Assembly: GCA_049642385.1 (NCBI GenBank)
Contig: JBAROU010000053.1
Span: forward strand, 1-35,935
Length of the DNA: 35,935 bases
Direction of reading: 5' to 3'
Origin: JBAROU01 sp049642385
GTDB taxonomy: Bacteria > Chloroflexota > Dehalococcoidia > DSTF01 > RBG-16-68-14
Below the pieces are notes generated by a model, which ran no database searches, was not told the DNA's origin, and was given only the letters and a program-made list of their open reading frames with translations. Within the stretch, counting starts at the first letter, position 1. Each line of letters starts with the position of its first letter. Below are positions 1 to 6,665 of this stretch, piece after piece. The translations under genes were made by a program, and so were the position numbers.

Positions 1-240
1 GACATCCCGTCGATGCGCTACGGCTCCCGCTGCTGGGTCGAGGACCTCGTCGTCGACAAGTCGCAGCGCAGCCGCGGCGTGGGCGCTCTGCTGCTCGCCG
101 CCGCGACAGACTGGGCGCGCGCCCACGGCTGCTCCCACCTTGAGCTCGACTCCGGCATGGGTCGCACAGACGCCCACCGCTTCTACCTCGCGCAGGGCAT
201 GACCCAGAGCCTCTCCTTCTCCCGCCAGATCGAACGATAG
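1..240 (+). CDS. GNAT family N-acetyltransferase, C-terminal part (5' end outside window)
   Basis: The reading frame is open from the first base, so the gene starts upstream. About 79 residues are visible. They hold the acetyl-CoA binding part of a GNAT fold: beta-strand 4 (WVEDLVVDKSQRSRGVG), containing the RxxGxG pyrophosphate loop, then the following helix, and the late 'DAHRFYLAQGM' segment typical of motif B, where an aromatic residue sits near the CoA sulfur. The family transfers an acetyl group from acetyl-CoA to a small molecule or protein amine; the substrate cannot be read here. The stop codon TAG (238-240) is the first triplet of a palindrome that probably acts as the transcript end. 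An internal ATG at 13 is not a likely start, because the fold would then lack its N-terminal half. Confidence 0.85.
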   Translation, partial: DIPSMRYGSRCWVEDLVVDKSQRSRGVGALLLAAATDWARAHGCSHLELDSGMGRTDAHRFYLAQGMTQSLSFSRQIER

Positions 241-263
241 GGGCGGTCTCAGACCTGCCCCTA
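238..263. repeat. Palindrome at the GNAT stop codon (terminator-like or dispersed repeat)
   Basis: Arms TAGGGGC-GGTCT (238-249) and AGACC-T-GCCCCTA (251-263) pair with one bulged base around a 1-base centre. The left arm begins with the stop codon of the GNAT gene. No T-run follows, so a classic intrinsic terminator is uncertain. From memory, the arm sequence resembles palindromes dispersed in many copies in some bacterial genomes; that needs a genome search. Confidence 0.5.
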
Positions 264-332
264 CACCCGCCGCACCTGCGACAACGTTGTTCCCCGCGCA
301 CCCAGCCCCTTTGCGCTGTTCCGCCCCTCAGT

Positions 333-338
333 TACGAT
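333..338 (+). promoter_or_regulatory. Possible -10 box for the VWA gene
   Basis: TACGAT matches 5 of 6 bases of a sigma-70 type -10. The -35 region (about 311-316, TTGCGC, 16-base spacer) is weak. It would give a leader of about 100 bases holding a small hairpin (353-357 with 361-365) and a 23-codon ORF. This is a weak call. Confidence 0.3.
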
Positions 339-366
339 AGCCTTAGGAAAGCCAACGAGGCGTTGC

Positions 367-438
367 ATGCGAAAAACGAAGGGCGCACCAAACAATCAAA
401 CAGAACGCACGAAAACGACGTTTACCGAATCTGGGTGA
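367..438 (+). CDS. Possible 23-residue leader peptide upstream of the VWA gene
   Basis: An ATG-initiated ORF of 23 codons encodes a basic, Thr/Lys-rich peptide beginning MRKTKGAPNNQ and ending TTFTESG. A CGAGG stretch lies 6 bases before its ATG. Its stop TGA (436-438) overlaps GGTGATC, a good Shine-Dalgarno for the VWA gene that starts at 449, so translation of the two could be coupled. The stretch is clearly more A-rich than its surroundings. It could also be untranslated leader; no homology was recognised. Confidence 0.25.
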   Translation: MRKTKGAPNNQTERTKTTFTESG

Positions 439-448
439 TCCAAAGTCG

Positions 449-1654
449 ATGAGCACAATCAAACCAGATGACCGTACCGTCCTCGATGACGTGCTCGCGC
501 AGCTCTCCGTACGCCACGGCGCGCTCGGGGCCAACCTCGTCCAGTTCGCGGCGCTGCTCAAGGCCGCCGAGCTGGAGAACACCACCATGCAGCTCCTCGG
601 CGCGGCCCGGAGCCTCGCCGCCATCGACGTGCTCGCGCGCGATGACATGCGCCAGGCGCTCGCGGCGAATCTGGTCACCCGCATGGAGGACCGCCAGGTC
701 TTCGACGTGCTGTTCGGCCGCTTCTGGCGCCTCCCCCGAGACGAGGACGAAGGCCCGCCTCGGCCGGAGCCGGATCGCCTCTCCGGCGGCGACGTCCGGC
801 TCGGCGCGGCGCAGGCCGTCGCTGCGGCGTACACGCAAGGCGAAGGCACATCGCGCGCCCCGGCCGACACGCCGCCGCGTAGCTACAGCGGCGAAGACGC
901 GCTGCTCCAGAAGGACTTCGCCACCTTCCGCGATGACGAAGTGCGCGAAGCGCGTCGCTACCTGCGCCGTCTCGCGCCCAAGCTCGCCACCGCCACATCC
1001 CGACGGCGACGCCCGGCGCGTCGCGGCGCCGAGCTCGACCTGCGTCGCAGCCTGCGCTCGGCCGCGCGCCACGACGGTGAGGTGATGCAATTGTTGCGTC
1101 GCCGGCGTAGAGTGCGCCGCCTCAACCTCGTGCTGCTCTGCGACGTGAGCGGATCGATGGACGTGTACGCGCGCTTCCTGGCGCAGTTCCTCTACGGCCT
1201 CCAGACGGAGCTGCGCGGCGTTAGCACCTTCGTCTTCAGCACGCGCCTGTTCGAGGTGACGCCGATGCTGCGCGCGCGCTCGTTCGATGACGCGCTCGCG
1301 CACGTCGCGCGCGGCGTTGACGGCTGGTCAGGCGGCACGCGCATCGGCGAATGTCTGGCCGATTTCAACCGCCGCTACGCGAAGGAACGCCTCGGGCCGC
1401 GCACGGTCGTAGTTGTGATCAGCGACGGTTGGGACCGCGGCGACGTGGCCCAGCTGGCGCGCGAGATGCAGGTGCTCAAGCGTCGCTGCTACCGGCTGCT
1501 CTGGCTGAACCCGCTCCTAGGCGCCTCCGACTACCGACCGGTCGCGCAGGGGATGGCAGCGGCGCTCCCCCACGTCGATGAGTTCCTGCCCGTGCATAGC
1601 CTGGAGAGCCTGGCGCGCGTGGGCCGAACCCTGATCCGCCTAGCCCGAGGCTAG
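449..1654 (+). CDS. VWA domain-containing protein, CoxE-like
   Basis: The product has 401 residues. The C-terminal half is a von Willebrand A domain with an intact MIDAS metal site: D232-V-S234-G-S236, T297 in SGGTRIG and D326 in ISDGWDRGD. The N-terminal half is Arg-rich and charged, as in CoxE-like proteins. Known relatives work with a MoxR-type AAA ATPase that remodels or matures a partner, for example insertion of metal into CO dehydrogenase. Here no ATPase or dehydrogenase gene is adjacent; the only MoxR in the window, at 23217, belongs to a DUF58 cluster. ATG at 449 is preceded by GGTGATC at 433-439, a fair Shine-Dalgarno. The end of the gene can form a short stem, CTAGCC-CGA-GGCTAG, that includes the stop. 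Domain assignment is firm; partner and role are unknown. Confidence 0.88.
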   Translation: MSTIKPDDRTVLDDVLAQLSVRHGALGANLVQFAALLKAAELENTTMQLLGAARSLAAIDVLARDDMRQALAANLVTRMEDRQVFDVLFGRFWRLPRDEDEGPPRPEPDRLSGGDVRLGAAQAVAAAYTQGEGTSRAPADTPPRSYSGEDALLQKDFATFRDDEVREARRYLRRLAPKLATATSRRRRPARRGAELDLRRSLRSAARHDGEVMQLLRRRRRVRRLNLVLLCDVSGSMDVYARFLAQFLYGLQTELRGVSTFVFSTRLFEVTPMLRARSFDDALAHVARGVDGWSGGTRIGECLADFNRRYAKERLGPRTVVVVISDGWDRGDVAQLAREMQVLKRRCYRLLWLNPLLGASDYRPVAQGMAAALPHVDEFLPVHSLESLARVGRTLIRLARG

Positions 1655-1672
1655 CTCCCGGCTCTGGCTTGC

Positions 1673-1700
1673 TTGTTCCATATCTGGCCCGTGATACAAT
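1673..1700 (+). promoter_or_regulatory. Promoter for the GH18-like/rsmD/coaD operon
   Basis: -35 TTGTTC (1673-1678), 16-base spacer, -10 TACAAT (1695-1700) preceded by TGA, an extended -10. The predicted transcript start is near 1707, about 24 bases before the ATG at 1731. Confidence 0.5.
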
Positions 1701-1730
1701 GCGCGCCGAGACGTCCCCTCACTCAAACCC

Positions 1731-3380
1731 ATGGAAGAACAGCAAGGCCCGTTCGACCGCATTCTGGAGTCCGAACCGCCCGAGCAGCGCGATCGGGTCG
1801 CGGTCGCGATCGTTGGCGCGGCGATCCTGCTCGGCCTGATCCTGCTCGCCCTCGTCCTGCCGCCGATCTCGATTCTCGATGATGGTGGTGACGCCAGCAC
1901 GACGGGCGGGGGCCGCATCGCGACTACGAAGCTCGACGAGCTGCCGGCGCCGCCTGCTGGCTACGCCGCGGTGAGCGGGTTCCTCGATCTCTCGGAAGGG
2001 CAGCCCAGCGAGTCCATCACCGTCAGCCTCTCGACCACTGTCGGTGACGGCGACCCGCTGGTCTTCTTCACGTACGCGGATGGGAAGTGGCGTCAGGTAG
2101 GCAATGGTGTCGCGGTGGCCGGCGGCACGGCCGCAAGCGCCGACCTGAAGTCGCTGCCGGACAACGTCGCGGTGTTCTCCGCGCGGGAGCAAGCGCGTGC
2201 CGTGCTGGGATCGCTGCCGCTGGGCGCCCAGCTCGACGAGCGCGCTACCAACGTCCTGACCACACTCAACCCCGCGGGCCTGGTGCCCGCGGCTGATGGC
2301 TCAGTCGCGGGGACGGTACCGCAGAACGCCGCGAACGGTTCTACTCCCATCGTGCCCAGCGTCCGCGCCGTTCAAGCGAACGACGCGGACGCGGTGAACA
2401 GGATCCTGGGCTCGGAGGCGCTGCGCACGGCGCACGTGGAAGCGCTGCTCTTGGTCGCGCGCAACGGCAACTTCGCTGGCCTCGATATCGACTACCGCGC
2501 GATTGATCCTTCGCTCGCCGATGCGTTCGTCGTGTTCGTCCGCGCGCTTTCGGCCGGGCTTCGCTCTGAGCAGCGCACCCTAACGTTGACGTTGCCGCTA
2601 CCTGTGCGCGACGGCGCCTCCTGGAATACACATGGCTATGATTGGGAGGTGCTGGCGCCGCTCACAGACACGTTCAAGCTGGCGCCGGAAGCAAATCCCG
2701 AGCAGTACTTTGCTCGCACACAGGACGCGATCGAGTACCTCGTGCCGCGCGTCGGCAGCGAGAAGCTCGTGCTTGGTGTGGGGCCGCGCAGCCATGAGCG
2801 CAGCGTCGATGGGCTGCGCGCGCTGACGCTCAGCGAGGCGCTGGCGCTCGCAAGCACGCCCACGCTCGAGGGCAGCGGGCCGGTCGCGCCGGCTGCGTCG
2901 GTGGGTGTAGTTGGGCAGAACCTCGCGGCGGAGATGGGCGGCAGCGGGCTGCATTGGGATGATGCGGCGCGCGCGCTCGCCTTCACCTACACCGGCGCGG
3001 GCGGCAACCGCACCGTGTGGATCGCGAACCGCTTCAGCGAGGCGTTCAAGCTTGATCTCGCCGCCCGCTATCAGCTCGGCGGTGTGTACGTAGACAACGT
3101 GTCGCGCGGCGCCGGCGACGCGAACATCTGGCCCGTGGTGCGGAACTACGCGCAGACCGGCGCGGTCGCCCTCGTCAAGCCGAACGGCCAGCTACTCCAG
3201 CCGCACTGGACGGCTTCTGCCGGGACGTTCGATAGCGAAACCGGCGCCTCGGTGACCTGGCACGCGCCCAATGCGGCGGGCGCGCAGACGCTCACGCTCG
3301 TCGTGAGCGACGGTGTGGTGCGCATGGGGCAGGAGCTTCAGGTGACGGTGGAGGCGCCCGCCGGCGCGGTCGCGCGGTAG
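1731..3380 (+). CDS. Membrane-anchored GH18-like protein lacking the catalytic glutamate, with C-terminal Ig-like domain
   Basis: The product has 549 residues. A short cytosolic N-terminus is followed by one membrane helix (about 23-44) and a low-complexity linker, so the rest is probably outside the membrane. Residues about 200-440 resemble the glycoside hydrolase 18 barrel of spore and peptidoglycan hydrolases: FAGLDIDYR (248-256) fits the beta-4 signature DGxDxDxE, and the following WNTHGYDWEVLAPLTD and KLVLGVGPR segments fit strands 6-7. The general-acid glutamate is replaced by Arg256, and the usual MxYD strand reads FKLAP, so chitinase-type catalysis is unlikely. The last about 80 residues look like a beta-sandwich (SAGTF...GASVTWHAPNAAG...VVSDG). 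It may bind cell-wall glycan. It begins the run to rsmD, whose GTG lies 5 bases after this stop. GH18 fold is likely; function is inferred. Confidence 0.72.
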   Translation: MEEQQGPFDRILESEPPEQRDRVAVAIVGAAILLGLILLALVLPPISILDDGGDASTTGGGRIATTKLDELPAPPAGYAAVSGFLDLSEGQPSESITVSLSTTVGDGDPLVFFTYADGKWRQVGNGVAVAGGTAASADLKSLPDNVAVFSAREQARAVLGSLPLGAQLDERATNVLTTLNPAGLVPAADGSVAGTVPQNAANGSTPIVPSVRAVQANDADAVNRILGSEALRTAHVEALLLVARNGNFAGLDIDYRAIDPSLADAFVVFVRALSAGLRSEQRTLTLTLPLPVRDGASWNTHGYDWEVLAPLTDTFKLAPEANPEQYFARTQDAIEYLVPRVGSEKLVLGVGPRSHERSVDGLRALTLSEALALASTPTLEGSGPVAPAASVGVVGQNLAAEMGGSGLHWDDAARALAFTYTGAGGNRTVWIANRFSEAFKLDLAARYQLGGVYVDNVSRGAGDANIWPVVRNYAQTGAVALVKPNGQLLQPHWTASAGTFDSETGASVTWHAPNAAGAQTLTLVVSDGVVRMGQELQVTVEAPAGAVAR

Positions 3381-3385
3381 CGCCC

Positions 3386-3961
3386 GTGCGCGTGATCGGT
3401 GGTACGGCGCGCGGCCGCCAGCTCAAGCGTCCCGGCGCGAATGTTCGCCCGACGTCCGACCTGGTGCGCGGTGCGATCTTCGACGTACTGGCGGCGCACG
3501 AGATCGACGATGCGAGCGTGCTCGACCTCTATGCCGGCAGCGGCGCGCTGGGCATCGAGGCGCTGAGCCGCGGTGCCGGCCGGTGCGATTTCGTGGAGCA
3601 TGATGCGAAGAACATGATGCTGATCAGGGAGAATCTTATGCTGACCGGGCTACAAGAGAGAGCTCGCACCCACACGATGACCGCGGCGCAGGCGGCGGCG
3701 CGACTCACGGGGCCATATTCGCTCGTTCTGGCCGATCCGCCGTACGATGACGAGGCGGCGCTGGGTGAGATGGCCCTGGCCGCGACATCAAGGCTCGTTG
3801 GCAAAGACACCACGGTCGTGCTAGAACACAGCAGCCGGCGCGAACCGCCAGCCCTGGGTAAACTGCGCCTCGCTTGGACGCGCCGCTACGGCGATACGCA
3901 GGTATCGATCTATCACCCGAAAGATGCGACAATGAGCGCCCCGCCTGGGCCAGGCAAGTGA
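3386..3961 (+). CDS. rsmD: 16S rRNA (guanine(966)-N(2))-methyltransferase RsmD
   Basis: The 191-residue product carries the full RsmD signature: MRVIGGTARGR at the N-terminus, PTSDLVRGAIFDVL, SAM-binding motif LDLYAGSGALGIEAL (46-60) and the catalytic DPPY (117-120). The enzyme methylates N2 of G966 in 16S rRNA during 30S assembly, using S-adenosylmethionine. Length is normal. The GTG start at 3386 lies 5 bases after the preceding stop and places the conserved MRVIGG at residue 1. The gene is followed after 19 bases by coaD, the rsmD-coaD order common in many bacteria, which supports both calls. I see no separate promoter. Confidence 0.95.
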   Translation: MRVIGGTARGRQLKRPGANVRPTSDLVRGAIFDVLAAHEIDDASVLDLYAGSGALGIEALSRGAGRCDFVEHDAKNMMLIRENLMLTGLQERARTHTMTAAQAAARLTGPYSLVLADPPYDDEAALGEMALAATSRLVGKDTTVVLEHSSRREPPALGKLRLAWTRRYGDTQVSIYHPKDATMSAPPGPGK

Positions 3962-3980
3962 TGAGTAAAGGGAGGGTCCG

Positions 3981-4457
3981 TTGACTGTTGCGGTGTATCC
4001 CGGGCGCTTCGATCCCGTCACGAACGGCCACGTCGACATCGTCCGTCGCGCGGCTGGTATCTTCGACCGCCTCGTCGTTGCAGTCATCGATGCTTCTAGC
4101 GCCAGCACGCTGTTCCCAACGGAGGAGCGCGTTGCAATGTTCACGAAGGCGGCGGCAGACGTGCCCAACGTCACGGTGAAGCCGTACCGAGGTCTGACCG
4201 TGGAGTTCGCCCGGCAAGAGTCGGCGAATGTCATCGTGCGCGGCATTCGTGCGGTGACGGACTTCGAGGCGGAGTTCGATATGGCGCTGATGAACACTCA
4301 GATGGCGCCGGAGATCGAGTCCGTGTACCTGATGACCAGCTTGGAACACCTGTTCATTAGCGGCTCGCGCATTCGCGAAGTGGCCAGTTTGGGGTATGAT
4401 GTGACCAACCTCGTACCCTCTCACGTCGCCGAGGCGCTGCGAGCCAAGTTCAAATGA
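3981..4457 (+). CDS. coaD: Phosphopantetheine adenylyltransferase
   Basis: The 158-residue product has the normal PPAT length and motifs: YPGRFDPVTNGH (6-17), including the T/HxGH nucleotidyl-transferase motif, VRGIRAVTDFEAEFDMALMN in the middle and ISGSRIRE (126-133), corresponding to the ISSSxxR ATP-binding motif. It adenylates 4'-phosphopantetheine to dephospho-CoA, the penultimate step of CoA synthesis. Most PPATs have Ser where this one has Arg9 (PGSFDP becomes PGRFDP). The start is TTG at 3981, chosen because GGAGGG lies just upstream and the conserved motif begins within five residues. It overlaps the next ORF by ATGA at 4454-4457, so the two are probably translated together. Confidence 0.95.
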   Translation: MTVAVYPGRFDPVTNGHVDIVRRAAGIFDRLVVAVIDASSASTLFPTEERVAMFTKAAADVPNVTVKPYRGLTVEFARQESANVIVRGIRAVTDFEAEFDMALMNTQMAPEIESVYLMTSLEHLFISGSRIREVASLGYDVTNLVPSHVAEALRAKFK

Positions 4458-5029
4458 TCGTCTCGAAAGGAGCGCCCGCCATCGACTTGCTCCATCTGAT
4501 CGACCGTCTTGAAGAGGTCGTTGGAGAGGCGCGCCGCTTGCCGATCGGTACCGGCGTTGTAGTCGATCGTCGCCGGCTGCTTGATCTCGTCGATCAGCTG
4601 CGTTCGGCAGTGCCTGCGGAGGTGCGTGAGGCGCAGGATATCCTCAACCAGAAGCGAGACGTGCTCCAGCAGACGGACGAAGAGGCGGCGCTCCGCCTTG
4701 CGCGCGCGGACGAAGAGGTCGAGCGGCGCGTAGGCGATTCGGAAATCACCAGGTCCGCCGAGATGCGCGCCGAGCAGATCATTGCGCAGGCGCAGGCGGA
4801 AGCCGAGCGGTTGCTTGAAGAGGCGCAGAAGCAGGCGGACGCCAAGCGCGACGAAGGCGAGCGCCTCGCCAGTGAGCAGATGGACGAGGCGGACCGCTAC
4901 GCGCTCGAAATGCTACGCAAACTCGAGCAACAGCTGGACGCGTTCATGGGCAGCGTTCGCTCCGGCATCGATACGCTCGAGCAGCGACCGCCGGTGGACG
5001 GGGTTCGCAGCGACGCTAGTCGCAGCTAA
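4454..5029 (+). CDS. Coiled-coil protein of unknown function (DivIVA / F-type ATPase b-like helix)
   Basis: The 191-residue product starts with a short globular part containing LIDRLEEVVGEARRLPIGTG. It continues as a long charged helix (about 55-165) rich in E, A, Q and R, with heptad-like spacing (AEMRAEQIIAQAQAEAERL). There is no signal peptide or membrane segment. The layout recalls cytoplasmic DivIVA-like or ATP synthase b-subunit-like coiled coils, which automated annotation often names that way, but no diagnostic residue is visible. It overlaps coaD by 4 bases and ends 3 bases before the convergent hydrolase gene. Its position in an rsmD-coaD operon suggests a housekeeping role, possibly in envelope growth; that is inference. 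Confidence 0.75.
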   Translation: MIVSKGAPAIDLLHLIDRLEEVVGEARRLPIGTGVVVDRRRLLDLVDQLRSAVPAEVREAQDILNQKRDVLQQTDEEAALRLARADEEVERRVGDSEITRSAEMRAEQIIAQAQAEAERLLEEAQKQADAKRDEGERLASEQMDEADRYALEMLRKLEQQLDAFMGSVRSGIDTLEQRPPVDGVRSDASRS

Positions 5030-5032
5030 CTG

Positions 5033-5824
5033 CTACGGACCACCGTGCGCGTGTAGAAACTTCAGGATCAGCTCTTGGATCGCCTCGGAGTGCTCGTTCG
5101 TCGGGTCGAAGAGCGCTGTGCCGTGGGCGTTCCCTAAGTAGAGCTTCGACTCCACGCTACTACCGCCCGCATCCAGCAGCTCGTCGAAGCGCAGCGACGG
5201 CGCGTCGCCTTCGCTCGCGATGAGGAGCGCCGGGGCCTGAACATCTGGCAACGCTGCGAGCGCCTTCTGATCCTCGAACTCTGCGGGTGGTGAAACGGCG
5301 ACGACGCCTGCTACGTCTGCCTCGGCCGCGACGACGAGTGAGGTTGTCGCACCCATGCTCGCCCCTACGAGGAACACCGTATCGAGCCCGCGGTCGACCT
5401 GCATGAAGCGCACCGCCTCGCGCAGGTCGTCGTCCAGCTTCGCGTAGTCTACTTCGCCTTGGGAGGCGCCGTAGCCCCGGAAGTCGAACGTGAGGGCTGC
5501 GTAGCCTTCGTCGGCGAGGCGCTGGGCGAATGGGTACCACGCCGTTTGGTCATTCGGCCGCATATGGCTCAGGATCACGCCGACCGTATTGCTTCTGCCG
5601 AAGAGATGCCCGTCCAGGATCAGCTCCTCGTCGACGATGACGATGCTGACGTGCTCGCTGTCGTCTGGTGGTGGGGTGACGTCCCCTGCAATACTCGTGC
5701 CGCTGGCTTGGGGAGTGCCGGACGTCCCGCCGGCGTCGCTACAGGCAGCAAACGACAAAGCGGCTGCGACGAGCAGCGCTAGGGCGATCAGTACGTTACG
5801 AGCGTGCCGTGCGGATGTTGGCAT
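5033..5824 (-). CDS. Lipoprotein alpha/beta hydrolase
   Basis: The 263-residue product has an N-terminal signal with a hydrophobic stretch (11-24) and lipobox FAAC, so Cys28 should be lipidated and the enzyme anchored outside the membrane after a flexible linker. The remainder is an alpha/beta hydrolase: oxyanion-side segment VGVILSHMRPND, nucleophile elbow GASMG with Ser156, acid Asp207 (ASEGD) and His234 (GNAHGT). FDFRGYGASQGE is the typical strand-4/helix region of serine esterases or dienelactone hydrolase-like enzymes. The substrate cannot be deduced. The gene follows the MgtC-like gene on the same strand after 52 bases and converges on the coiled-coil gene. All triad positions are intact, so it is probably active. 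Confidence 0.88.
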   Translation of the reverse strand: MPTSARHARNVLIALALLVAAALSFAACSDAGGTSGTPQASGTSIAGDVTPPPDDSEHVSIVIVDEELILDGHLFGRSNTVGVILSHMRPNDQTAWYPFAQRLADEGYAALTFDFRGYGASQGEVDYAKLDDDLREAVRFMQVDRGLDTVFLVGASMGATTSLVVAAEADVAGVVAVSPPAEFEDQKALAALPDVQAPALLIASEGDAPSLRFDELLDAGGSSVESKLYLGNAHGTALFDPTNEHSEAIQELILKFLHAHGGP

Positions 5825-5876
5825 ATAGAGGGATCATGGCCGAGCGTTCGCCGCAAGTCAAGAACGCGCTGAATGG

Positions 5877-6365
5877 TCAGTCTCCAGGGCCGCGGCCTTC
5901 GTCTTCGTCGTCCTTCGGGCCGTTGTCGCCCAGCAGGCTCCGGAAGCGAGGCGGTTGCGGTCGCCGCCCGGAGAGGTACTCAGAAAGCGGCCGCATCTCC
6001 AGGATCACGAAGACGAGCGGGGTTGCGACGAGCGCCAGGAGATACAGCTCCAGTCCGATCGAAACACCGATAGCGGCAACTGCCCAGACGGTCGCCGCGG
6101 TGGTGATTCCCCGCACGTTGCTGCCGTCGCGAAAAATGATTCCCGCGCCCAGAAAGCCGATGCCGGTGACGATGTTGGCGACGATGCGGTCGCTGCCATA
6201 CGTGTCGTTCACGGCAGTGAACAGCAGCGCCCCTGCGGCGACGAGCGCCATAGTACGCAGACCAGCCACGTACTGATGGCGGTCTCGCTGCCAGCCGATG
6301 AGGCCGCCGCAGAAGGCGGCCAACAGCAGCTTCCCGACAAACTCTGCCTGTTCGCTTGCACTCAT
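5877..6365 (-). CDS. MgtC/SapB family membrane protein
   Basis: The 162-residue product has the MgtC/SapB N-domain: GGLIGWQRDRH (20-30), GLRTMALVAAGALLFT, then ANIVTGIGFLGAGIIFRDG (63-81) and the hydrophobic VRGITTAATVWAVAAIG. Four to five membrane helices are predicted, with a hydrophilic acidic tail (about 135-162) in the cytoplasm. The C-terminal ACT-like domain of pathogen MgtC is absent, as in most environmental homologues. MgtC proteins affect magnesium homeostasis or the F1Fo ATPase in pathogens; the role of short forms is unclear. A TGCTACAAT extended -10 lies 38 bases upstream of the start. The alpha/beta hydrolase gene follows after 52 bases and may be co-transcribed. Confidence 0.88.
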   Translation of the reverse strand: MSASEQAEFVGKLLLAAFCGGLIGWQRDRHQYVAGLRTMALVAAGALLFTAVNDTYGSDRIVANIVTGIGFLGAGIIFRDGSNVRGITTAATVWAVAAIGVSIGLELYLLALVATPLVFVILEMRPLSEYLSGRRPQPPRFRSLLGDNGPKDDEDEGRGPGD

Positions 6366-6403
6366 ATCGTGAATTCGAGCGTGGAACGAAGACTACCGGC
6401 GAC

Positions 6404-6412
6404 ATTGTAGCA
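6404..6412 (-). promoter_or_regulatory. Extended -10 promoter element of the MgtC-like gene
   Basis: On the minus strand this reads TGCTACAAT, a TGn-extended -10 with 5 of 6 core matches. The predicted transcript start is near 6397, giving a leader of about 32 bases. No convincing -35 is visible, as expected for an extended -10. Confidence 0.5.
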
Positions 6413-6450
6413 CCGCAGCGCCCGCCTCGTGCGTTCCCCCGGTAGCAGAA

Positions 6451-6473
6451 CGCCTCTCCGTGTCGGAGAGGCG
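6451..6473 (-). terminator. Hairpin downstream of tRNA-Ala
   Basis: A perfect inverted repeat has 10-base arms, CGCCTCTCCG (6451-6460) and CGGAGAGGCG (6464-6473), with a 3-base loop. It starts 17 bases past the 3' end of the tRNA. Only a short T-containing stretch follows (TTCTGCT on the minus strand), so termination may be partly Rho-aided. Confidence 0.6.
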
Positions 6474-6489
6474 ATTGAGACCGTTTAGG

Positions 6490-6565
6490 TGGTGGAGCTG
6501 GAGGGATTCGAACCCTCTACCTTTTGTCTGCCAGACAAACGCTCTCCCAATTGAGCTACAGCCCC
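6490..6565 (-). tRNA. tRNA-Ala (anticodon GGC)
   Basis: The minus strand folds as a full cloverleaf of 76 bases. Acceptor GGGGCTG pairs with CAGCTCC (one G-U), D-arm GCTC/GAGC, anticodon stem TTTGT/ACAAA with loop CTGGCAG (anticodon GGC, reading Ala codons GCC and GCU), variable AGGTA, T-arm GAGGG-TTCGAAT-CCCTC. The discriminator is A and the CCA end is encoded (6490-6492). A promoter lies just upstream and a hairpin just downstream, so it is probably a single-gene transcript. Confidence 0.95.
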
Positions 6566-6578
6566 ACGGTGCGCCCTC

Positions 6579-6608
6579 ATGCTAGCAAGCGCTCGAAAAC
6601 GGTAGCAA
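6579..6608 (-). promoter_or_regulatory. Promoter for tRNA-Ala
   Basis: On the minus strand: -35 TTGCTA (6603-6608), 18-base spacer, -10 TAGCAT (6579-6584), preceded by TGC to give the extended word TGCTAGCAT. The predicted transcript start is about 7 bases before the mature tRNA 5' end. Confidence 0.5.
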
Positions 6609-6636
6609 GGCGAGTCGCTGTCCTCCTTCCGCCGTG

Positions 6637-6645
6637 TGCTATCAT
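6637..6645 (+). promoter_or_regulatory. Extended -10 of the SufR-like regulator gene
   Basis: TGCTATCAT is a TGn-extended -10 (core 5 of 6). It would start transcription at about 6652, the first base of the palindrome that covers the start codon. No good -35 was found. Confidence 0.45.
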
Positions 6646-6651
6646 ACAACG

Positions 6652-6665
6652 TGGGAGTACTCCCA
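6652..6665. promoter_or_regulatory. Probable operator: 14-base perfect palindrome at the start codon of the SufR-like gene
   Basis: TGGGAGTACTCCCA is a perfect palindrome centred at 6658/6659. It spans the predicted +1 and ends on the A of the ATG. A dimeric winged-helix protein such as the adjacent gene product could bind it and block its own transcription. It might instead act as an RNA hairpin hiding the start codon. Confidence 0.5.
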
